This document shows, piece by piece, positions 17,494 to 25,851 of a stretch of 60,434 nucleotides of DNA (position 1 is its first letter; each line of letters starts with the position of its first letter). Position numbers and translations under genes: made by a program. The stretch covers positions 1 through 60,434 of the forward strand of contig CAKTQM010000005.1 in the NCBI GenBank assembly GCA_934597125.1, written 5' to 3'. The notes under the pieces are model-generated. The model ran no database searches and was not told where the DNA came from. It worked only from the letters and a program-made list of their open reading frames with translations. The DNA comes from an uncultured Oscillospiraceae bacterium (GTDB lineage Bacteria > Bacillota > Clostridia > Oscillospirales > Oscillospiraceae).

Positions 17494-17512
17494 CCCCACG
17501 GTCAGCCCTCCT
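17483..17512 (+). terminator. Terminator of uvrC
   Basis: AGGAGGGCTGACC pairs with GGTCAGCCCTCCT. It overlaps the uvrC stop codon and is followed by CTTGTC, so the T-run is poor but the stem is strong. Confidence 0.7.
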
Positions 17513-17544
17513 CTTGTCAAAAGCGATCATGCAGCGCAGCTTTC

Positions 17545-17611
17545 AAAAGCTCCCCTGTGCAAGGAAAACTGTCAGCCGTAAGGCAGACGGAGGGGTTGCC
17601 GTAAGATGGCA
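17545..17611. repeat. Repeat family A, copy 3 (degenerate)
   Basis: Begins AAAAGCTCCCCTGTGCAAGG, has a decayed CTGTCAGCCGTAAGGCAGAC palindrome and ends GGAGGGGTTGCCG. It is more diverged than the other copies. The next 110 bp up to the promoter at 17726 hold nothing recognised. Confidence 0.7.
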
Positions 17612-17725
17612 CGGTGGATAATTGATGGAATTTCCGTCAAATCCCACAATAACCCGGAAAATCCTTTGTGCAAAACACAGAAACCTCTCAATGCTCCCGA
17701 AAAAGCGTGATTTTCCCGCGCACTG

Positions 17726-17734
17726 TGCTATAAT
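17726..17734 (+). promoter_or_regulatory. Extended -10 promoter of the surface protein gene
   Basis: TGCTATAAT is a good extended -10; no convincing -35 is found at 16-18 bp. The leader that follows is about 95 nt long and carries two inverted repeats. Confidence 0.5.
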
Positions 17735-17747
17735 TGGACATGCGTTA

Positions 17748-17793
17748 CAACAGCCCATGGGCTGTTGCCGTTTCAATTTTGTAATTTGAAACG
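17748..17793 (+). promoter_or_regulatory. Two inverted repeats in the surface-protein leader
   Basis: CAACAGCCCATGGGCTGTTG (17748-17767) is a perfect 20-bp palindrome. CGTTTCAA (17769-17776) and TTGAAACG (17786-17793) form a second hairpin with a nine-base loop. Both fall in the 5' untranslated region. They could be operator sites or 5' stabilising hairpins; sequence alone does not decide. Confidence 0.5.
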
Positions 17794-17833
17794 AAGACTA
17801 TCTCAAAAATTTATAGAAAAGGGAGAATGAATC

Positions 17834-19258
17834 ATGAAAAAGATCCTCAGTGTCCTTCTGGCACTGACTATGTCCCTGAGCCTCACCACCATGGCCTGGG
17901 CAGACGGCGACGGAAGCGAAAGTAATCCGTACACATTGGAGCAGTTCAATGCACTGACGGATGTTGCGGGCAAAGAGGTATGGGTCAATATTGGTGATAT
18001 TGACCTGTCTGTGGATGCCAGCAAGTCCGCAACGGTGGGTAACTATCAGATGTCGGATGAGTATTGCTGGGTCAGTGATGACGCTGCTGCGCCGGAAGGT
18101 TTTACCGCAACGACTCGCAGAAACGCACAGGATACCGCCACGGCCTATCGTACCAATAAAGCTGGCGCAACGATCCATGTGAAGGGGTCTTTCAAAACAG
18201 CAAAGTATACCAGCAGCAATTTCAGCGGTTTCCAGACACTGTGTTTCCAACTTCCTGAGCAGTCCACGGTGATTTTGGAGGGCATGACTTTGGGCGGCTC
18301 TTTTAACCTGAGCGGCTGCTACGTGTATATGTATAATCTGCCGGATGGCTCTATCGGGCATCTGCAAAACCCCGTTCCGGCAGGCTATACCAACGTGTGG
18401 TACGATACACCCTTCGTTGTGAATACCATCAAGCTGTCCGGCTGTACGGTTAACGGCCAGTGGTTTGCCAACGGTGGCCCGATTGCCAGAAATGTTGTCA
18501 TTGATGATACGACCTTCAATGAGCACAGAAATGCTGAGGATAACTGGGATTGGTCGAATCCTATCTGGTGGAAGACACAGACCGGCATGAACAGCCTGAC
18601 GATCAATAACTGCGAGGTTACCTCTACCCGCCCCATGAAGGTGGGCGAAGGTGGCATCGGTGCTGTGACGGTTACGCAAACGACCTTCAATATGCTGCCT
18701 GGCGATCACTATACCAACGTCGCAAGCGATGCAACGAAGAATAGTGCATTGGCGCTGTATGACAAAGTAAACGGCAATGTTACTATCAGTGGAAACAAGC
18801 TTAACGTGGAGACGGGGCATACACAGCTGCTGGCTCTGGATAATGTGACAATGGCTGCGGGAGCCAGAATCAAGCTGGAAGGCAATGTAAACGGCAGCGA
18901 TACGGCGCTGACAGGCAGAAATCTGGTCAGCTCCTGGAAAGATGACGATAACAAAGTTGCCGAGATTGACCGGTTTGTGGAAGATAACGTTGATATCACA
19001 TTGCCTCAGCCTCCCACTCCCACCCCCGTTGACCCCGCCCCTGTCGATCCTACCCCCGAACCCACCCGTCCCGTCCGTCCTGAGCACCCCGCCCGCCGCT
19101 ATCCCACCGGTACGACTACTGCCACCGGAACAGAGACGGCCGGCACGGATATCACCTCTGCCAAGACCTTTGACGCGGGCATTGCCCTCTACATCGGCAT
19201 GAGCGCCCTCTCCCTCTCCGGCAGCGCCCTGCTTCTGGGCAAAAAGAAGGAGTTCTGA
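17834..19258 (+). CDS. Secreted, C-terminally anchored surface protein
   Basis: 474 aa, no family recognised. A signal peptide (MKKILSVLLALTMSLSLTTM) is likely cut after AWA at residue 23. The body is rich in Asn, Thr and Val, with recurring short strands such as VVIDDTTF, LTINNCEV, VTVTQTTF and VTISGNKL. This suggests a right-handed beta-helix (inference). A Pro/Thr-rich spacer (PTPTPVDPAPVDPTPEPT) leads to SAKTFDAGIAL, a hydrophobic segment (about 449-469) and KKKEF. This resembles a wall-sorting tail without LPxTG. Base and codon use are visibly less GC-rich than in neighbouring genes. RBS AAGGGAG; own promoter and terminator, so a single-gene unit. Confidence 0.75.
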   Translation: MKKILSVLLALTMSLSLTTMAWADGDGSESNPYTLEQFNALTDVAGKEVWVNIGDIDLSVDASKSATVGNYQMSDEYCWVSDDAAAPEGFTATTRRNAQDTATAYRTNKAGATIHVKGSFKTAKYTSSNFSGFQTLCFQLPEQSTVILEGMTLGGSFNLSGCYVYMYNLPDGSIGHLQNPVPAGYTNVWYDTPFVVNTIKLSGCTVNGQWFANGGPIARNVVIDDTTFNEHRNAEDNWDWSNPIWWKTQTGMNSLTINNCEVTSTRPMKVGEGGIGAVTVTQTTFNMLPGDHYTNVASDATKNSALALYDKVNGNVTISGNKLNVETGHTQLLALDNVTMAAGARIKLEGNVNGSDTALTGRNLVSSWKDDDNKVAEIDRFVEDNVDITLPQPPTPTPVDPAPVDPTPEPTRPVRPEHPARRYPTGTTTATGTETAGTDITSAKTFDAGIALYIGMSALSLSGSALLLGKKKEF

Positions 19259-19272
19259 TAGCGCTGCCCCAC

Positions 19273-19314
19273 AAAAAAACAGGCTGTTGCAAACCGCAGC
19301 AGCCTGTTTTTTTG
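19273..19314. terminator. Bidirectional terminator
   Basis: ACAGGCTGTTGC and GCAGCAGCCTGT form the stem, with A-run before and T-run after. It lies between the convergent surface-protein and carbonic-anhydrase genes and can serve both. Confidence 0.9.
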
Positions 19315-19322
19315 TTCAGTTT

Positions 19323-19820
19323 CTACTTTTCATAATACGCCTTATACTCCGCCGCCTCGTCCTGATACATCTGGGCGCTGGCGCGGTTGGCGGCCATCTC
19401 CTCCTCCGTGACGGCCCGCCGCACCTTGGCGGGCATCCCCAATACCAGCGATCCATCGGGGATCACCGCGTTCTGCGGCACCAGCGCCCCCGCGCCGATG
19501 ATGCAGTTTCTGCCGATCACCGCGCCGTTCATCACAATGGCGCCCATGCCCACCAGAGTGTTGTCCCCCACGGTGCAGCTGTGCAGAATGGCGTTGTGGC
19601 CGATGGTGCAGCCGTTGCCCACCCGCAGGGGGATCCCCCGCTCCACATGCAGCACGCAGTTGTCCTGAATGTTGGTTCGCTCGCCGATGCGGATGCCGTC
19701 CCACTCCGTGCGGATCACCGCGCCGAAAAACACGCCGCACTCCGCGCCGATGCGGACGTCCCCCACCACCGTGGCGGTGGGCGCGATAAAGACAGATTCA
19801 TGGATCTCCGGTCGTTTCAT
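19323..19820 (-). CDS. Gamma carbonic anhydrase family protein
   Basis: 165 aa of hexapeptide repeats forming a left-handed beta-helix trimer. Zinc-ligand histidines appear at H58 (CVLHV), H75 and H80 (GHNAILH), with IRTEWDGIRIGERTNIQDN (36-54) upstream. The C-terminus is a short helix. The fold and metal site are clear, but many YrdA/PaaY-type members show little or no carbonic anhydrase activity, so the catalysed reaction is uncertain. It is 28 bp downstream of the AEC transporter gene and is probably co-transcribed with it. Confidence 0.9.
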   Translation of the reverse strand: MKRPEIHESVFIAPTATVVGDVRIGAECGVFFGAVIRTEWDGIRIGERTNIQDNCVLHVERGIPLRVGNGCTIGHNAILHSCTVGDNTLVGMGAIVMNGAVIGRNCIIGAGALVPQNAVIPDGSLVLGMPAKVRRAVTEEEMAANRASAQMYQDEAAEYKAYYEK

Positions 19821-19848
19821 TGCCTGTACTCCTTATCTGTTTCTTGTA

Positions 19849-20787
19849 TCAAAAGATCCCCAATTGCTTGAACAGGGTGATCCATATGAACAGTGTGAAA
19901 AACGACGCGGCGGTGGACACCACCACGGCGCTGCCCGCCAGCTGGCTGTCGCCGCCCAGCTGCTGGGCCATGTTGAAGGAATTGACGGCGGTGGGCGCGG
20001 CGGTCATGGCCAACAGCGTGACAAACTCCATGTCCCGCAGTCCCAGCGCCGCCCCCAGTGTCAGAATGATGGCGGGGAATACCACCAGCCGCAGCCCCAC
20101 GCATACCAAAAGCTCCTTTTTGTAGGCGGCCATGCCATAAGGCTCAAAGGACGCGCCCAACAGCAGCAGGATCAGCGGCGTGGCGGCGCTGTTCATCTTT
20201 CCGGCAAAGGACACCAGTACCTCCGGTAGCGTGATGTGCAGCCCCTGCACCAGCAGCCCCACGACAGAGCCGATAATCAGCGGGTTTTTCGCCACCGCCA
20301 GCAGCACCTCGGCAGGCTTCGGCCTGCCGCCCCGAAAATACTCCAGCACCACCACCGACAGCACGTTGTAAATGGGCACCACAATGGCGATCATCAGCGC
20401 CGTGACGGCGAAATTGCCCCCCGGCAGCAGCTCCATGGCGATGGGCAGTCCCAGCAGCACGAAATTGCTGCGAAAGGCCGCCTGGATCATCACGCCCCGC
20501 CGCTGGGGGATCTTCTCCACCAGCAGCGTGATGACAAAGGACAGCAGCACCATCCCCAGCGCCATGCCCACCACGAACAGCACATAGGGCGTCCGCACCG
20601 CCTGGGAAAAGTCAGAGGTGTAGATGTTATAAAACAGCATCACCGGCATGAAGGTGTAAAACGTCACCTTGTTGAACCGGCGCACCTCCTCCGGCCCGAT
20701 CCAGCCCAGCCGCTTGACGGTGTAGCCCACGGCGATGATGAGAAACAATGGCACGATGGCGTGAAACGCGATGGATAATGCCTGCAA
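19849..20787 (-). CDS. AEC family (auxin efflux carrier-like) transporter
   Basis: 312 aa with about ten membrane segments in two five-helix halves separated by a cytoplasmic loop near FRGGRPKPAE. Motifs include FNKVTFYTFMPVMLF near the N-terminus, AAFRSNFVLLGLPIA mid-protein and TAAPTAVNSFNMAQ in the second half. Bacterial AEC proteins export or exchange small carboxylates such as malate; the substrate here is unknown. It has a good promoter and precedes the carbonic anhydrase gene. Confidence 0.9.
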   Translation of the reverse strand: MQALSIAFHAIVPLFLIIAVGYTVKRLGWIGPEEVRRFNKVTFYTFMPVMLFYNIYTSDFSQAVRTPYVLFVVGMALGMVLLSFVITLLVEKIPQRRGVMIQAAFRSNFVLLGLPIAMELLPGGNFAVTALMIAIVVPIYNVLSVVVLEYFRGGRPKPAEVLLAVAKNPLIIGSVVGLLVQGLHITLPEVLVSFAGKMNSAATPLILLLLGASFEPYGMAAYKKELLVCVGLRLVVFPAIILTLGAALGLRDMEFVTLLAMTAAPTAVNSFNMAQQLGGDSQLAGSAVVVSTAASFFTLFIWITLFKQLGIF

Positions 20788-20819
20788 AGCGCCGCCCTCC
20801 TTCGACAGTTTTCTGCTGC

Positions 20820-20848
20820 ATCATACCATGTTGTCATCGGGATTGCAA
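20820..20848 (-). promoter_or_regulatory. Promoter of the AEC transporter / carbonic anhydrase pair
   Basis: Minus strand: TTGCAA (20843-20848) and TATGAT (20820-20825), 17 bp apart, about 33 bp before the ATG. Confidence 0.65.
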
Positions 20849-20863
20849 CCGCCAGTTGGAAAG

Positions 20864-20887
20864 AAAAAAGGGGCTTGCGCCCCTTTT
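20864..20887 (-). terminator. Terminator of the thrC-thrB operon
   Basis: AAGGGGC and GCCCCTT form a compact stem with A/T-runs on both sides, directly after the thrB stop. Confidence 0.85.
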
Positions 20888-20895
20888 TATCATCG

Positions 20896-21783
20896 TCAGG
20901 AGGACAGCTTCACCGCCCCGTGATAATCCACCGGCAGATCCCGTACCTGCCAGTGGTGCTCCAGCGGCAGCACGGCACGCTCCATCCGTCCGGCAAAGGA
21001 CGGATCGCGGGTGATGCACAGGATCGTGGGCCCCGCGCCGCTGATGCACACAGCGTGGCAGCCGTTCTGATGGGCCAGCGCCTCCACCTTCTCATACTCC
21101 GGTATCAGCCGCCGCCGGTAGGGCTGGTGCAGCCGATCCTGCAGGGACGCGGCGATCAGCTCCTCATCCCCCTGCTCAATGGCCCGCAGCAGCACCGCCA
21201 GATATCCGGCGTTGCGCACCGCATCACCGTGCGCCACCATGGCGGGCAGCACCCGCCGCGCCTCGTGGGTGCTCAGCGGGAAATCCGGCGACAGCGCCAC
21301 GAACCGCAGCTCCGGATGGGGCAGATACTCCACCGTATACACCTGCCCGCCCAGCAGCATCGAAGCCGTCAGCCCACCCAGCAGCGCCGGCGCCAGATTA
21401 TCGGGATGCCCCTCAATGGGGGTGGTTAACGCCAGCAGCTGGCGCTTGTCGAAGGGCTTGCCCGCCATCACATTGGCCGCCATGGCCCCCGCGGCGATCA
21501 GCGCCGCCGAGGAGCCCAGCCCCCGGCATACGGGGATGCCCGCCTCAATGTGGATGTGTACCGGCGGGATCTCCGCCCGCCGCAGCTCCCGCCACACCCG
21601 GGCATAGGCCACATAGGCCAGATTTTCCTCCGATTGATATTGCTCGTCACAGCCGGAAAAGCTCAGCCGCTCCGCCGGTGTGAAGGACAGCGTATTGTAA
21701 AGCCCCAACGCGCAGCCCAATACGTCGAACCCCGCCGCCAGATTGGCGGTGGTGGCCGGCACACGAATGGTTACGCGCTCCAT
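20896..21783 (-). CDS. thrB: Homoserine kinase
   Basis: 295 aa GHMP kinase. The ATP loop is GIPVCRGLGSSAALI (82-96), preceded by PATTANLAAGFDVLG (9-23), with a late GAGPTILCI-type motif (SGAGPTILCITRD). It phosphorylates homoserine, the step before threonine synthase. Its start overlaps the end of thrC by 13 bp, so the two are translationally coupled. Together with lysC and asd, which diverge from thrC, four of the five enzymes from aspartate to threonine are encoded here; homoserine dehydrogenase is not in the window. Confidence 0.96.
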   Translation of the reverse strand: MERVTIRVPATTANLAAGFDVLGCALGLYNTLSFTPAERLSFSGCDEQYQSEENLAYVAYARVWRELRRAEIPPVHIHIEAGIPVCRGLGSSAALIAAGAMAANVMAGKPFDKRQLLALTTPIEGHPDNLAPALLGGLTASMLLGGQVYTVEYLPHPELRFVALSPDFPLSTHEARRVLPAMVAHGDAVRNAGYLAVLLRAIEQGDEELIAASLQDRLHQPYRRRLIPEYEKVEALAHQNGCHAVCISGAGPTILCITRDPSFAGRMERAVLPLEHHWQVRDLPVDYHGAVKLSS

Positions 21784-23267
21784 ACCGCTTCACCTGCTTT
21801 CTTCAAAACATAGTCCAGCATCTCCTGCCGGCCGATCACGTCCCGGTGCCGCACAGCGGCCTGACGCAGCGCCGCCAGACCCGCCGGTACGGGCACGCCC
21901 GTGACCGCGTGCAGCCGCTCCATCACGGCGAACTCATCCGCCTCCGGCACTTCGCCCAGTCCCTCCAGCACCGCGGCGGGGAACTTATAGGGGGACGCCG
22001 TGGACAGCACCACCACGAAATGGTGGTCGGGGCACGCCGCCTTGTAATCCTGCGCCGCCTGCCAGGCCACCGCCGTGTGGGTGTCCGCCAGATAGTGCTG
22101 TTCCCGCCACAGCCGTCCGATGGCCGCCTTGGTGGTGTTGTCGTCGCAGCAGCCGCTCCAGAATACGCGCTGGATCTTCTCCAGCAGAGCGGGCGGCACC
22201 TGATACGCGCCCTTTTCCTTCAATTCCGCCATCAGCTCCGCCACCAGCGCCGTATCACCGCTCATCAGATACAAAAGCCGCTCCAGATTGCTGGACACTA
22301 AAATGTCCATCGAGGGGGACACGGTCTTATAGAAGGGCCGGTTGCGGTCGTACCGCCCCGTCCGCAGAAATTCCGTCAGCACGTCGTTGGCGTTGCTGGC
22401 GCAGATCAGCCGCCCCACAGGCAGTCCCAGCTCACGGGCGAAATAGCCCGCCAGAATGTCGCCGAAATTGCCGGTGGGCACGGCGAAATCCACTTTGTCG
22501 CCTTCCTGGATCTTACCCGTGCGGCACAATTCGGCGTAAGCGCGGAAGTAGTACACCACCTGGGGCGCCAGCCGTCCGATGTTGATGGAGTTGGCGGAGG
22601 ACAGCCTCACGCCCTTGCCCGCCAGCAGGTGATCCCGCTCCACGGCGGCGAAGATCTCCTTTACGCCGGTCTGGGCGTCGTCAAAATTGCCCCGCACGGC
22701 GCACACGCACACGTTGCGGCCCGCCTGACTTTCCATCTGCCGCTGCTGCACGGCGCTGACGCCGCCATAGGGGTAGAACACGATGATCTTCGTCCCCGGC
22801 ACGTCCTGAAAGCCCGCCATGGCGGCCTTGCCCGTGTCGCCGCTGGTGGCGGTCAGGATCAGAATGTCATCCTTCACGCCGCATTTTTCCTGCGCGGCGG
22901 TCATCAGCTGGGGCAGCATGCTCAGCGCCACATCCTTAAAGGCGCTGGTGGGGCCCCGGAACAGCTCCAGCACCGCATCCTCCCCCACGGGAACGGTGGG
23001 GGTCAACTCGTCCGTTTCAAATTTGCCGTCATAGGCGGCGTGGACGAGCCCCGCCATCTCCTCTCTGGTAAAGGAGGGCAGCAGCGCCGTCAGGATCTCC
23101 CGCGCCATACCCGGCGTGTCCAGCCGCAGCACCGCCCGCCAGTCCAGGGTGATCCCCTGCAGGGAGGGCATGGTATATAGTCCGCCGTCAGGGGCCAGGC
23201 CCTGCAAAACCGCCTGGGCCGCCGTGGCGCGCAATGCTTTGTTTCGTGTGCTCTGATAGTCCATCAT
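21771..23267 (-). CDS. thrC: Threonine synthase
   Basis: 498 aa from ATG 23267, chosen for GGAGG nine bases upstream; the longer open frame covers the promoter. The N-terminal STRNKA and GLAPDGGLYTMP are typical. GPTSAFKDVALSML carries PLP lysine K111, and LTATSGDTGKAAMAGF forms the phosphate loop. The length of about 500 aa matches the longer (yeast/E. coli-like) class. It converts O-phosphohomoserine to threonine. It is the first gene of the leftward thrC-thrB pair, driven by the promoter at 23347-23375. Confidence 0.96.
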   Translation of the reverse strand: MMDYQSTRNKALRATAAQAVLQGLAPDGGLYTMPSLQGITLDWRAVLRLDTPGMAREILTALLPSFTREEMAGLVHAAYDGKFETDELTPTVPVGEDAVLELFRGPTSAFKDVALSMLPQLMTAAQEKCGVKDDILILTATSGDTGKAAMAGFQDVPGTKIIVFYPYGGVSAVQQRQMESQAGRNVCVCAVRGNFDDAQTGVKEIFAAVERDHLLAGKGVRLSSANSINIGRLAPQVVYYFRAYAELCRTGKIQEGDKVDFAVPTGNFGDILAGYFARELGLPVGRLICASNANDVLTEFLRTGRYDRNRPFYKTVSPSMDILVSSNLERLLYLMSGDTALVAELMAELKEKGAYQVPPALLEKIQRVFWSGCCDDNTTKAAIGRLWREQHYLADTHTAVAWQAAQDYKAACPDHHFVVVLSTASPYKFPAAVLEGLGEVPEADEFAVMERLHAVTGVPVPAGLAALRQAAVRHRDVIGRQEMLDYVLKKAGEAVWSA

Positions 23268-23346
23268 GGGGTTCGACCTCCGTATTGACTTGCCAAAAAT
23301 TTTTTCGAAAAAAGCAAAAATTTGGCCTTGCATTTTCATGATGGCT

Positions 23347-23375
23347 ATGATATATTGTTTCCCATAAAAAGTCAA
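23347..23375 (-). promoter_or_regulatory. Promoter of thrC-thrB
   Basis: Minus strand: TTGACT (23370-23375) and TATCAT (23347-23352), 17 bp apart. It leaves a leader of about 75 nt without T-box or riboswitch features. Confidence 0.75.
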
Positions 23376-23399
23376 GTGTTTTTTACTGGAATACAAAAT

Positions 23400-23420
23400 G
23401 ACAAATATTGTCTATTTGTC
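23400..23420. promoter_or_regulatory. Inverted repeat between thrC and lysC (possible operator)
   Basis: GACAAAT (23400-23406) and ATTTGTC (23414-23420) are perfect inverted arms seven bases apart, and the spacer ATTGTCT holds a third partial half-site. It lies upstream of the thrC -35 and about 40 bp before the lysC ATG, so one regulator could act on both directions. No clear lysC promoter was identified around it. Confidence 0.45.
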
Positions 23421-23462
23421 CACGGATGAAAACACTTTGCACCCCACGAAAGGACGATTCAT

Positions 23463-24794
23463 ATGTTAAAAGTAGCAAAATTCGGCGGCTCCTCCATGGC
23501 GGACGCCGTGCAATTCGCCAAAGTCAAGGCCATTGTAGAGGCTGACGACGCCCGCCGCGTCATCGTGGTGTCCGCCCCCGGCAAACGCTTTAAGGACGAC
23601 CACAAGGTGACGGATCTTCTTTATCTGTGCAGCGCCCACCTGAAATACGGGGTCAGCTGCGAAAAGATCTTCGCCCTGATCCGCCAGCGGTATCAGCAGA
23701 TCGCCGACGACTGCGGTCTTGCCCTTGACCTTGCGCCGGAGTTTGACGCCCTGTGGCAGCGGATGTGCGCCGGTGAGGCGGATGAGGAGTATCTGGCCTC
23801 CCGGGGCGAGTATTTCGCCGCGCGGCTGATGGCGGAGTATCTGGGCTATGCCTTTCTGGATGCGGCGCTGTGGCTGCGGTTCAAGTTTGACGGCGCCGTG
23901 GATCAGGAGGCCAGTTACGAGGCTCTGCGCAAGGCGGCGGACGGCCGGCGTGTGGTGATCCCCGGCTTCTACGGCGCCATGCCTGACGGCCGCGTGGTGA
24001 CCCTGACCCGCGGCGGCAGCGACATCACCGGCGCACTGGCTGCGGCGGCGCTGGACGCCGACGTGTACGAAAACTGGACGGATGTCTCCGGCATCCTCAT
24101 GGCCGACCCCCGCATCGTGGAAAACCCCGCGCCCATCCGAAAGGTCACCTACAGTGAGCTGCGTGAACTCAGCTATCTGGGCGCCCAGGTGCTGCACGAG
24201 GGCACCGTCTTCCCCGTGCGGGAGAAGAACATCCCTCTTAACATCCGCAACACCAACGACCCCGCTCACGCCGGCACTATGATCCTCAGCAGCATCGACG
24301 ACGAGGAGCAGGACGGCAGCTTCATCACCGGTATCGCCGGCAAGAAGGGCTTTTCCATCATCACCATCGCCAAAAGCGGCATGTCGTCCGAGCCCGGCTC
24401 ACTGCTGAAACTGCTGTCCATTCTGGCGAAGCACCAGATCAACGTGGAATACGCCCCCTCCGGCATCGACACCGTCTCCCTGGTGGTGGAGGCCGCCAAG
24501 GCCGCCCCCTGTCTCTACAGTATTCTGGGCGAGATCCAGCAGGAGGTGCAGCCCGATACCATCAAGGTGACGGAGCACATCGCCGTGGTGGCGGCGGTGG
24601 GCCGGAAGATGGCCTACCGTCTGGGCGTGTCCGGTAAGATCTTCAGCAAGCTGGGCGAGCATGGCGTCAACATCCGCATGATCACCCAGGGCCCCGAGGA
24701 GCTGAACATCATCGTGGGCGTGGAGGAAAAGGATTTTGCACAGGCCATTCGTGTCCTGTATGACAGCTTTGTAAAGGAGGACGTTGTAAAATGA
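23463..24794 (+). CDS. lysC: Aspartate kinase
   Basis: 443 aa, a monofunctional aspartokinase. KFGGSSMAD (6-14) and TRGGSDITGALAAAAL (about 180-195) are the kinase signatures; two ACT domains occupy roughly 285-443. This ACT pair is where lysine and/or threonine feedback acts in relatives. It opens the aspartate pathway shared by lysine, threonine, methionine and diaminopimelate. Its stop overlaps the asd start (ATGA), so translation is coupled. RBS AAAGGAC precedes ATG 23463. Only about 65 bp separate it from the thrC promoter region, so a lysine riboswitch would not fit. Confidence 0.96.
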   Translation: MLKVAKFGGSSMADAVQFAKVKAIVEADDARRVIVVSAPGKRFKDDHKVTDLLYLCSAHLKYGVSCEKIFALIRQRYQQIADDCGLALDLAPEFDALWQRMCAGEADEEYLASRGEYFAARLMAEYLGYAFLDAALWLRFKFDGAVDQEASYEALRKAADGRRVVIPGFYGAMPDGRVVTLTRGGSDITGALAAAALDADVYENWTDVSGILMADPRIVENPAPIRKVTYSELRELSYLGAQVLHEGTVFPVREKNIPLNIRNTNDPAHAGTMILSSIDDEEQDGSFITGIAGKKGFSIITIAKSGMSSEPGSLLKLLSILAKHQINVEYAPSGIDTVSLVVEAAKAAPCLYSILGEIQQEVQPDTIKVTEHIAVVAAVGRKMAYRLGVSGKIFSKLGEHGVNIRMITQGPEELNIIVGVEEKDFAQAIRVLYDSFVKEDVVK

Positions 24795-25798
24795 AGCAGC
24801 TTAAGGTAGGAATTCTGGGCGCCACCGGCGCGGTGGGCCGCGAAATGATGAAAATTCTGGAGGAACGCCGATTCCCTGTGGCGGAGCTGCGCCCCATCGC
24901 CAGTGAGCGCAGCGCGGGCACGAAGCTGCCCTTCAACGGCGGCGAGGTAGAGGTGGTGGCAGCTTCCGGCAGCGCCTTCGAGGGCCTGGATCTGGTGCTG
25001 GGCGCGGCGGAGAACGACATCGCCAAGCAGTACGCCCCCGCCATCGTCAAGGCCGGCGCGGTGTTCGTGGATAACTCCAGCGCCTTCCGCCTGGACAAGG
25101 ATGTACCCCTGGTGATCCCCGAGATCAATCCGGAGGATGTGAAGTGGCACAAGGGCATCATCTCCAACCCCAACTGCACCACCATCGTCTCTCTGGTGGC
25201 GATCAATGCCCTGAATAAGCTCAGCCCCATTGAGAGCATTGTGGCCTCCAGCTATCAGGCTGTCAGCGGCGCGGGCGCCGGCGGTCCCATCGAGCTGATG
25301 GCCGAGGTGGACGCCCTCAGCAAGGGCCGGCACTACGATCCCAAGGTCTTCCAGTATCAGATCGCCTATAACGTCATCCCCCAGATCGGCGGCGAGGCCT
25401 TCGAGGGCTACACCTCCGAGGAGATGAAGATGCAGAACGAGGGCCGCAAGATCTTCCACCTGCCGGATCTGAAAGTCAGCTGCACCTGTGTCCGCGTCCC
25501 CGTGGTGCGCAGCCACAGCGTGTCCATCGTGGTGCGCACCAGAGAGAAGATCAGCGTGGCCGACGCCCGTGCCGCCATTGCCAAGGCCGCCGGCTGCCGT
25601 CTGGTGGACGATCTGGCCCATAAGCAGTACCCCATGCCGCTGGATACCTCCGATCAGGACATTGTCTTCGTGGGCCGCATCCGCGATGACCTCACCAGCG
25701 ACAACGGACTGAACCTCTGGTGCTGCGGCGATCAGGTGCGCAAGGGCGCCGCCACCAACACCGTGCAGATCGCCGAGCTGGCTATGGGCCTGCGGTGA
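24791..25798 (+). CDS. asd: Aspartate-semialdehyde dehydrogenase
   Basis: 335 aa. The NADP-binding GILGATGAVGREM is at 7-19. The catalytic cysteine is C129 in SNPNCTTI, with NNS-type DNSSAFR at 94-100 and the catalytic His at H242 (RSHSVS). It reduces aspartyl phosphate from LysC to the semialdehyde, the branch point between lysine/DAP and threonine/methionine. It overlaps lysC by four bases and ends the operon with a strong terminator. Confidence 0.97.
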   Translation: MKQLKVGILGATGAVGREMMKILEERRFPVAELRPIASERSAGTKLPFNGGEVEVVAASGSAFEGLDLVLGAAENDIAKQYAPAIVKAGAVFVDNSSAFRLDKDVPLVIPEINPEDVKWHKGIISNPNCTTIVSLVAINALNKLSPIESIVASSYQAVSGAGAGGPIELMAEVDALSKGRHYDPKVFQYQIAYNVIPQIGGEAFEGYTSEEMKMQNEGRKIFHLPDLKVSCTCVRVPVVRSHSVSIVVRTREKISVADARAAIAKAAGCRLVDDLAHKQYPMPLDTSDQDIVFVGRIRDDLTSDNGLNLWCCGDQVRKGAATNTVQIAELAMGLR

Positions 25799-25805
25799 CG
25801 ACCAA

Positions 25806-25850
25806 CAAAAAAACGCCGCGGACTTCCAAAGAAGTCCGCGGCGCTTTTTT
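25806..25850 (+). terminator. Terminator of lysC-asd
   Basis: GCCGCGGACTTC and GAAGTCCGCGGC pair across a short loop, with A-run before and T6 after. It works in both directions and also faces the end of truA. Confidence 0.92.
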
Positions 25851-25851
25851 C

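Noticed and set aside
23376..23462. Lysine riboswitch or T-box before lysC
   Set aside because: The gap before lysC is too short (about 65 bp to the thrC promoter region) and lacks conserved cores.
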